Source: an uncultured Chlamydiae bacterium (GTDB lineage Bacteria > Chlamydiota > Chlamydiia > Chlamydiales > CALBHK01). From it: DNA of 8,053 bases. Shown in pieces: positions 1 through 5,012 of the stretch (position 1 is the stretch's first letter; each line of letters opens with the position of its first letter). The stretch is from positions 1 to 8,053 of the forward strand of contig CALBHK010000447.1 of assembly GCA_937894565.1 (NCBI GenBank), in the 5' to 3' direction. Position numbers and translations under genes: made by a program. The notes beneath the pieces are model-generated. The model ran no database searches. It saw nothing but the letters and a program-made list of their open reading frames with translations, and was not told the DNA's origin.

Positions 1-21
1 AGTGTGGAACAGTTTTTTCTG

Positions 22-60
22 TCAGATCGCCTTGTTTGCGTAGCAAACGGGGGGATCTGA
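22..60. repeat. Near-perfect stem-loop, possible REP-like palindrome
   Basis: Bases 22-39 pair with 43-60 around a 3-nt loop (GTA, 40-42). Of the 18 positions, 15 are Watson-Crick pairs, two are G-U (32/50 and 33/49) and one is a G-G mismatch (29/53). The outer seven pairs are TCAGATC with GATCTGA. No U-tract follows on either strand: downstream on + is a mixed sequence, and the T run at 13-18 lies 5' of the stem. It is therefore not a classical intrinsic terminator, although it could still end or protect an upstream transcript. The compact shape also suits a dispersed extragenic palindrome. The structure is seen directly; the role is inferred. Confidence 0.65.
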
Positions 61-76
61 ATAGTTACGAGTTCCC

Positions 77-105
77 TTTCTTTTATTTTTCTCTTCTTCT
101 ATACT
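77..105 (+). promoter_or_regulatory. Weak candidate promoter for the 117-3300 unit
   Basis: A -10-like TATACT (5 of 6 to TATAAT) lies at 100-105. At 17-nt spacing the -35 position (77-82) reads TTTCTT, only two matches to TTGACA, inside a pyrimidine-rich tract. Transcription would begin near 112, leaving a very short leader before ATG 117 or about 14 nt before ATG 126. No ribosome binding site is visible there. Chlamydial promoters tolerate poor -35 boxes, so this is possible but weak. Confidence 0.28.
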
Positions 106-116
106 CATGCCAAAAA

Positions 117-1148
117 ATGGTTCTTATGAAAATACAATCGGTTCAACGCTATACTCCTTTTACTCAACAAAGAGGAGTTAAGGTCCTTATCCCCAACTCC
201 TCTTTTGCGGTTGTCATCTATCCCACTTATCTGGTTTTTACTCATTTTGCGAAATCTTCTACAGGTTCTATTCGCTTTGCCCACAGCGCTGCTTTTAAGC
301 ATATAACGGTTCAGCTTGATTTGGAGCATGGGTGTATCACAGTTTGGGGAGAGAGTGATCGTTCTTATTTTAGATATCATCTTTACGCGCATGAAGAGCG
401 TCTTCTTTTTTACCTACAGAAAGGAGATTTGGAATTTTCAATAGAGGGAAATGATGTGGAAGTCTGTAGAGCAAAACCGGTTATTCCCATTCGTTCTGTG
501 GAACGTCTCTCTTTAGGGGTGCATAAAAAACAAGAGTGGCCACTGATGTCTCAAAGAGCAGACCCTCAAGAGATTGTTCCTTTTCTTTATGCGTTGGGCC
601 AATGGACAGACAACTCTTTGCCCTCTAATTTAAACCAGGGCTCTTTATCTCTTGTGAATTCTCTTCTTCCTCCTGATTTTGAATCTCATTTTCAAGATTT
701 TTTCCGACTTGCTTTTCATAGCGACGGGTTGTTTTATCCAACCTTAAAAGATGAAGGGGGTTGGGGGTTTAATCTTCCTCCTGTAGAAGAATCCACCCAT
801 TCTTTTCATCTAGCTGCTTATCTATATCAGCATTTGCGCTCTCTGCTTTTTGTCTCGCAAGAGCATCAAATGCAATTCCTTCCTTATCTGCCTAAGGATT
901 TTCATTGCGGGCGTTTAATTAACTTGCAGACCGAAAGTGCTATACTGGATATGGAATGGTCTAAAAAAGTGATACGCCGCGTAGTCATTCGTGCTAAAAG
1001 GGATGCAGAAGTGAATTTGCATTTTCGTCATGTGAAGACTATGCGTTTGCGCCGTTCTCGTACAGAGAGAGCCGCGCAAATGGATGTAAATAATAGCTTG
1101 AAATTGAAAGAAGGATCCGTATACTTTCTAGATAACTTCCAGAAATAA
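117..1148 (+). CDS. Conserved hypothetical protein upstream of glgB (CT865-like), 343 aa
   Basis: I do not recognise a firm family. ATG 117 (MVLMKI...) and ATG 126 are the plausible starts; neither has a clear Shine-Dalgarno. The reading frame extends upstream to TTG 36, but that codon lies inside the stem-loop at 22-60 and the extension looks non-coding. The gene ends in a double stop (TAATAA). Numbering from ATG 117: residues 1-125 alternate hydrophobic and polar in a beta-rich pattern; about 145-245 look helical; 250-343 look beta-rich and basic. The stretch around LPYLPKDF (255-262), then CGRL, then DMEW and a strand-rich tail, resembles the C-terminal beta-domain of GH95-type glycosidases. 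No catalytic set is recognised. There is no signal peptide or membrane segment. It sits 13 nt before glgB, matching my recollection of CT865-CT866 in Chlamydia trachomatis, so a role in polysaccharide metabolism is plausible but unproven. Confidence 0.8.
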   Translation: MVLMKIQSVQRYTPFTQQRGVKVLIPNSSFAVVIYPTYLVFTHFAKSSTGSIRFAHSAAFKHITVQLDLEHGCITVWGESDRSYFRYHLYAHEERLLFYLQKGDLEFSIEGNDVEVCRAKPVIPIRSVERLSLGVHKKQEWPLMSQRADPQEIVPFLYALGQWTDNSLPSNLNQGSLSLVNSLLPPDFESHFQDFFRLAFHSDGLFYPTLKDEGGWGFNLPPVEESTHSFHLAAYLYQHLRSLLFVSQEHQMQFLPYLPKDFHCGRLINLQTESAILDMEWSKKVIRRVVIRAKRDAEVNLHFRHVKTMRLRRSRTERAAQMDVNNSLKLKEGSVYFLDNFQK

Positions 1149-1161
1149 TAAAGAGACTTGT

Positions 1162-3300
1162 GTGACACTTACCTACGAAACTTACATGCAAAATAGCGTG
1201 ACCCTACTCAACTATCGTGGACATTACGACCCGCACCGTTTTCTAGGTCTGCATCCTATTTCAAATGGGGCTTACGTAGTGCGTTTATGGCGTCCGGGTG
1301 CTGAAAGTATGACATTGCAAACAGAGAATGGGCCTTTAGAGATGACAAAAGTCGATCCCAGCGGACTTTTTGAGTGCATTTTCCCGCAGTTTCCTAATTA
1401 TCGCATTTATCATTCTAATGGATTGCTAGCTCAAGACCCTTATGCTTTTATGCCCACTTTTGCAGAAATGGACCAATATTTATTTTCCCGTGGAGTGCAT
1501 TATCGTCTTTATGAAAAAATGGGTGCTATTCCTTTGATGCATCAAGGAGTTGCAGGGGTTGCTTTTACAGTTTGGGCGCCTAATGCTAGACAGGTTTCTT
1601 TAGTGGGTGATTTTAACCATTGGGATGGACGTGTCAATCCCATGCGCTCTTTGGGTTATTCTGGAGTCTGGGAGTTATTTGTCCCTGGTATTTTAGAGGG
1701 ACACCGTTATAAATTTGAAATCACGACAAAATCGGGGGAGCATGTCATTAAAGCCGACCCTTATGCACGTTATGCAGAAAAACGCCCCTCCACAGCTTCT
1801 GTTGTGGCAGATTTAGAGAGCTTTAAATGGTCGGATAAGGCATGGATGCAAAGGCGTCATCAAGATAAAGTCTCTCCTATGACCGTTTATGAGGTGCATC
1901 TAGGCTCCTGGCGTCGGGATGGGAATAACTTTTTAAATTATAGGCAATTAGCTCATGAATTAGCAGATTACTGCGTAGATATGCATTTTAGTCATGTAGA
2001 GCTACTCCCCATTTCAGAGCACCCTTTAGATGAATCCTGGGGCTATCAAGTCACTGGATTTTATGCAGTGACAAGCCGTTTTGGAAAGCCGCAGGATTTT
2101 CAATATTTTGTGGACCATCTACACTCAAAAGGAATTGGTATTTTACTGGATTGGGTGCCTGCGCACTTTCCGAGTGATGCTTTTGCTTTGGGAAAATTTG
2201 ATGGGGAGGCTCTTTATGAACATGAGGATCCTCGTCAGGGCGTTCACCCACACTGGTCGACCTATTTGTTTAATTATGGACGGCATGAAGTTTCTAATTT
2301 TTTAATTGCCAATCTTCTTTATTGGGCAGAGCGTTTTCATATCGATGGTTTTCGCGTCGATGCTGTAGCGTCGATGCTTTATTTAGATTATGGAAGAGAA
2401 GCAGGGGAGTGGATTCCAAACCGTTATGGAGGAAAAGAAAATTTAGAAGCTATTGAATTCATCAAACATTTTAACTCTGTAGTGCATCAACTTTATCCCA
2501 GCGTTTTGATGATTGCCGAAGAGTCGACAGCATTTCCTTCTGTGACCAAACCTGTAGAAAAAGGCGGTCTGGGCTTTGATTTTAAGTGGAATATGGGATG
2601 GATGAACGACACGTTGACCTACTTTTGCAAAGATCCTATTTATCGCTACCACCACCATCACCATCTTACCTTTGGTCTTTTATACGTTTTTACGGAACGC
2701 TTTATCTCTGTATTATCTCATGATGAAGTGGTGCATGGCAAAGGAAGCCTGATGGCTAAAATGCCGGGAGATTGGTGGCAGAAATTTGCGAATGTGCGCC
2801 TTTTATATAGCTATATGTTGTGCCAGGTAGGCAAGAAGCTTATTTTTATGGGAGGAGAAATTGGGCAATGGGATGAGTGGTGGTCTCAGCAAGAGATTCA
2901 TTGGCATTTGCTGCAATATCCGACTCATCTTTCGTTGCAGAGAATGGTTAAAGAGATGAATAAGTTCTATCAGGAGCATCCGGCCTTGTGGGCAGAAGAT
3001 GAGACCTATACTTGTTTTGAGTGGGTTAAATTAGATGATTCTAATAATTCGCTAATTGCTTATTTAAGGAAAGGAGGAGGGGAAACCCTTCTTTGCATCC
3101 ACCACTTTACTCCGCAAACGCTTTTTGGCTATCGTCTGTTTCATCCGCAATTAAATAACGTCGAGCTGTTATGGAATAGTGATGCCGAAAAATATGGAGG
3201 AAGCGGGAAGGATAGGGAACCTATTTCGCAAATTGAAGGAGGAATTGAATTGACCATTGCTCCTCTTTCCACAACAATTATTAAACTATACCGAACATGA
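1162..3300 (+). CDS. glgB: 1,4-alpha-glucan (glycogen) branching enzyme, GH13, 712 aa
   Basis: This cytosolic enzyme cleaves alpha-1,4 glucan chains and transfers the piece to an alpha-1,6 position, creating glycogen branches. Residues about 18-110 form the N1 module and 130-215 the CBM48 beta-sandwich (FTVWAPNA, then VGDFNHWDG). The GH13 barrel spans about 240-590 and a C-terminal beta-domain 605-712. Catalytic signatures are intact: DWVPAHF at 330-336, GFRVDAV with nucleophile D400, AEES with acid/base E453, and LSHDEV with D521. The spacings D400-E453 (53) and D400-D521 (121) equal those of E. coli D405-E458-D526, and the length is near E. coli (728). The start is GTG 1162, preceded by a weak AAAGAG (1150-1155); the next in-frame ATG is 1186. 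It is probably co-transcribed with the gene ending at 1148. Two oddities: five consecutive histidines at 497-501, and the final codons plus stop lie in the palindrome at 3287-3450. Confidence 0.97.
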   Translation: MTLTYETYMQNSVTLLNYRGHYDPHRFLGLHPISNGAYVVRLWRPGAESMTLQTENGPLEMTKVDPSGLFECIFPQFPNYRIYHSNGLLAQDPYAFMPTFAEMDQYLFSRGVHYRLYEKMGAIPLMHQGVAGVAFTVWAPNARQVSLVGDFNHWDGRVNPMRSLGYSGVWELFVPGILEGHRYKFEITTKSGEHVIKADPYARYAEKRPSTASVVADLESFKWSDKAWMQRRHQDKVSPMTVYEVHLGSWRRDGNNFLNYRQLAHELADYCVDMHFSHVELLPISEHPLDESWGYQVTGFYAVTSRFGKPQDFQYFVDHLHSKGIGILLDWVPAHFPSDAFALGKFDGEALYEHEDPRQGVHPHWSTYLFNYGRHEVSNFLIANLLYWAERFHIDGFRVDAVASMLYLDYGREAGEWIPNRYGGKENLEAIEFIKHFNSVVHQLYPSVLMIAEESTAFPSVTKPVEKGGLGFDFKWNMGWMNDTLTYFCKDPIYRYHHHHHLTFGLLYVFTERFISVLSHDEVVHGKGSLMAKMPGDWWQKFANVRLLYSYMLCQVGKKLIFMGGEIGQWDEWWSQQEIHWHLLQYPTHLSLQRMVKEMNKFYQEHPALWAEDETYTCFEWVKLDDSNNSLIAYLRKGGGETLLCIHHFTPQTLFGYRLFHPQLNNVELLWNSDAEKYGGSGKDREPISQIEGGIELTIAPLSTTIIKLYRT

Positions 3301-3450
3301 TTGAAGAATTGGTTTTTGACCACGTCGGTTCTGCATCAAAATTTTCATCTTCACTCATGCCTTGCCTTAAGGCAATGGTCATTCGCTCCAGATAAAAATT
3401 TTGAGCAACCTCCTTGTCAAAACTCCAAATCTTCAATCATGTTCGGTATA
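3287..3450. repeat. 164-bp imperfect palindrome between convergent glgB and putP
   Basis: The left arm 3287-3368 is matched by the reverse complement of 3369-3450. The two arms are exactly equal in length (82 nt). The outermost 21 bp are identical, beginning TATACCGAAC. The middle aligns with a few mismatches and small gaps (shared blocks TTTTGAC, GGTT and CAAAATTTT). The centre is a perfect TTGCCTTAAGGCAA (3362-3375) whose midpoint coincides with the midpoint of the whole element. The left tip lies inside glgB and supplies its last three codons (YRT) and stop. The right tip abuts the putP stop (3451-3453). On either transcript it would fold into a long hairpin and could act as a bidirectional terminator, although there is no classical U-tract. 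The best-preserved ends and the flanking TA on each side also suit a MITE or other transposon-derived foldback element that used a TA target. The structure is seen; the origin is inferred. Confidence 0.85.
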
Positions 3451-4875
3451 TCAACTCGCTTTATGAACAGGAAAAAGACGGGAAACGCCCCATATTGTCA
3501 GCACGCTTAATCCAAATGCAGGAACAAGCGCTGCTACCTCAATATCCATTAAATAGGGATTGATCCAATCCCAGGTGGCAGCTATGAATCCCCCGACTAT
3601 CAACCCTGCAATCGCTCCATTCCAATTGACAGATCTGCTATAAAGTCCTAACAAAATAAGAGGACCATAGCTGGCGCCTAAACCCGTCCAGGCATATTTT
3701 ACATAACGACTCACTGAGGCGCCGTTCTGAATAGCTATCAACAAAGCGATGAAGGCCAAAACAAGCACTCCCAATCTGGAAACTATCAATAATTGTTTCG
3801 AAGAAGCTCTATGAGAAAATAATTTTTTATAAATATCTTCACTGATCACAGAAGAGGCTACTAATAATTGGGAATCCATCGTTGAAATATTAGCCGCTAC
3901 CATGCCGCAAAGAACAATTCCTGCAAAAAAAGGAGTAAAGAGCTCCTTCACCATCACCACATAAATTAATTCAGGATTAACAACCCCTTCATTAAAAAAT
4001 CCAATTGCTATCAAACCCACAAACACAGAGCCGCTTAGCGCTAAAATTTGCCAGCTCATCCCTAAATATTTGGACTTCACAAGATCACTTGGTGTCTTAA
4101 TACCCATAAACTTACTCAAAATATGCGGCTGTCCAAAATAACCAAGCCCCCATCCAAGCGCAGAAGATACTATTGCAAAAAAAGAGCCATAAGAAAAATC
4201 TTCCATAAGAGAAAGTGGAATTGCAGACTTGCTGGCATTGTCAATAACAGCGGTAAATCCTCCTATCTTTATAAAAGCCAAAATAGGAACAAAAAGAATC
4301 ATCGCCAAAAGAAAAATCCCCTGAAACAGATCTAGCCAGCATACTGTCACAAATCCGCCCACGTAAGTATAGAGGACAACCACGCCCAGTGTAATTAAAA
4401 TTCCTATAAGATACGGAATTCCAAAGACGTGCTCAAAAAGGTTTCCCATAGCAATCAGGCCAGCAGATAAATACCACGTCAAGAAAAACAAAGAGATCAC
4501 AGAAGTAATAAGACGCAAGGTTCCCGTTTCATCGTGATAGCGTCTTTCCAAATAAGTGGAAAGAGTAAAAGCATTTAATCTTTCGGTTTCGGTGCGCAGC
4601 TTCGGAGCTATAAATTGCCAATTCAGCCACATACCCCCAATTAACCCTAAAGCTACCCAGGCATTAGGCATTCCTCCTGTAAAAATCAGCATGGGAAGCG
4701 CCATGAAAAGCCAGGCACTCATATCAGCAGCATGAGCGGAAAGAGCTGTCACCCAAAAATTTAGAGAACGGTTGCCTATAACAAAATCAGCTTCTGTTTG
4801 ACTTTTGCGATGCACACTCAACGCAATGATTAGGATAATACTTAAATAGACCAGAAATGGAAGTAAGAACGACAT
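3451..4875 (-). CDS. putP: Sodium/proline-type symporter, SSS family, 474 aa
   Basis: This inner-membrane protein uses the Na+ gradient to import a solute, by similarity L-proline. It is hydrophobic throughout, with a pattern of about 12-13 membrane segments and the LeuT fold of the solute:sodium symporter family. Stretches that align with E. coli PutP include WVTALSAHAADMSAWL (41-56), LYTYVGGF (168-175), GWGLGYFGQPHIL (241-253), AANISTMDSQLLVASSVISED (328-348) and AWTGLGASYGP (395-405). Na+-site residues appear conserved: D51 and S53 (E. coli D55, S57) and S331/T332 (S340/T341). A54 replaces the E. coli glycine 58. The length is slightly below E. coli (502), mostly at the C-terminus. ATG at 4875-4873 follows AAAGG (4885-4889). 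It is transcribed toward glgB and divergently from bamA, probably as a single gene. Substrate specificity within the SSS family cannot be settled from sequence; proline is the best guess. Confidence 0.9.
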   Translation of the reverse strand: MSFLLPFLVYLSIILIIALSVHRKSQTEADFVIGNRSLNFWVTALSAHAADMSAWLFMALPMLIFTGGMPNAWVALGLIGGMWLNWQFIAPKLRTETERLNAFTLSTYLERRYHDETGTLRLITSVISLFFLTWYLSAGLIAMGNLFEHVFGIPYLIGILITLGVVVLYTYVGGFVTVCWLDLFQGIFLLAMILFVPILAFIKIGGFTAVIDNASKSAIPLSLMEDFSYGSFFAIVSSALGWGLGYFGQPHILSKFMGIKTPSDLVKSKYLGMSWQILALSGSVFVGLIAIGFFNEGVVNPELIYVVMVKELFTPFFAGIVLCGMVAANISTMDSQLLVASSVISEDIYKKLFSHRASSKQLLIVSRLGVLVLAFIALLIAIQNGASVSRYVKYAWTGLGASYGPLILLGLYSRSVNWNGAIAGLIVGGFIAATWDWINPYLMDIEVAALVPAFGLSVLTIWGVSRLFPVHKAS

Positions 4876-4905
4876 AGGAGCGAACCTTTATATTACATCC
4901 GTCGC

Positions 4906-4934
4906 AGTATAGAGAAAAGCAAATACATAAACAA
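4906..4934 (-). promoter_or_regulatory. Sigma70-type promoter for putP
   Basis: On the minus strand the -35 is TTGTTT (4934-4929), the spacer is 17 nt, and the -10 is TATACT (4911-4906, five of six matches). Transcription would start near 4899, giving a leader of about 24 nt that contains the AAAGG ribosome binding site (4885-4889) before ATG 4875. It is back-to-back with the bamA promoter. Confidence 0.6.
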
Positions 4935-4935
4935 G

Positions 4936-4970
4936 AAGATAGAAAGGAGGTTGCTATTATTTCCTATCTT
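4936..4970. promoter_or_regulatory. Inverted repeat over the bamA -35 region, possible operator
   Basis: AAGATAG (4936-4942) is the exact reverse complement of CTATCTT (4964-4970). Pairing can extend by AAA/TTT (4943-4945 with 4960-4962) past one bulged C. The interior carries an AAAGGAGG stretch and the bamA -35 box (4951-4956). It lies between the two divergent promoters, so a regulator bound here could affect bamA and perhaps putP. The repeat is seen directly; operator function is a guess. Confidence 0.35.
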
Positions 4971-4979
4971 GCTTATGAT
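4951..4979 (+). promoter_or_regulatory. Sigma70-type promoter for the bamA-skp operon
   Basis: The -35 is TTGCTA (4951-4956, four of six matches), the spacer is 17 nt (4957-4973), and the -10 is TATGAT (4974-4979, five of six). The predicted start near 4986 leaves a leader of about 27 nt before ATG 5013. Confidence 0.62.
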
Positions 4980-5000
4980 CGACCGCATTACTGCGTAATC

Positions 5001-5011
5001 GAGGGTACCCT
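5001..5011 (+). promoter_or_regulatory. bamA ribosome binding site inside a 10-bp palindrome
   Basis: GAGGG (5001-5005) sits 7 nt before ATG 5013 and is the only Shine-Dalgarno-like sequence at workable distance. It overlaps a perfect 10-bp palindrome, AGGGTACCCT (5002-5011). In RNA this could at most form a 3-bp stem with a GUAC loop, so any effect on translation would be modest. Confidence 0.45.
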
Positions 5012-5012
5012 T

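Noticed and set aside
1..60. C-terminal tail of an upstream gene (frame 1 open to TGA at 58-60)
   Set aside because: Only 19 codons are visible and they overlap the hairpin. Nothing recognisable supports coding, so it is only noted as a possibility.
36..116. N-terminal extension of the first gene from TTG 36
   Set aside because: It begins inside the stem-loop at 22-60, has no ribosome binding site, and its hydrophobic, aromatic composition looks like translated pyrimidine tract. ATG 117 or 126 is better.
3297..3395. 32-codon frame starting at the ATGA overlap with the glgB stop
   Set aside because: It is encoded entirely within the palindrome, has no family signature and no ribosome binding site. 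It is best explained as an open frame by chance.
3301..3510. 69-codon frame from TTG 3301 running into putP
   Set aside because: Most of it is the palindrome and the rest is antisense to the putP end. It has a TTG start and no ribosome binding site.
4944..4955. 12-nt AAGGAGGTTGCT shared with the minus strand of the palindrome (3404-3415)
   Set aside because: A 12-nt match between two places in 8 kb is expected by chance, and the word contains the common AAGGAGG.
4975..4998. Seven-codon leader ORF before bamA
   Set aside because: The strong Shine-Dalgarno-like sequence ends 24 nt upstream, too far. The ORF lies at the predicted -10 and start site.
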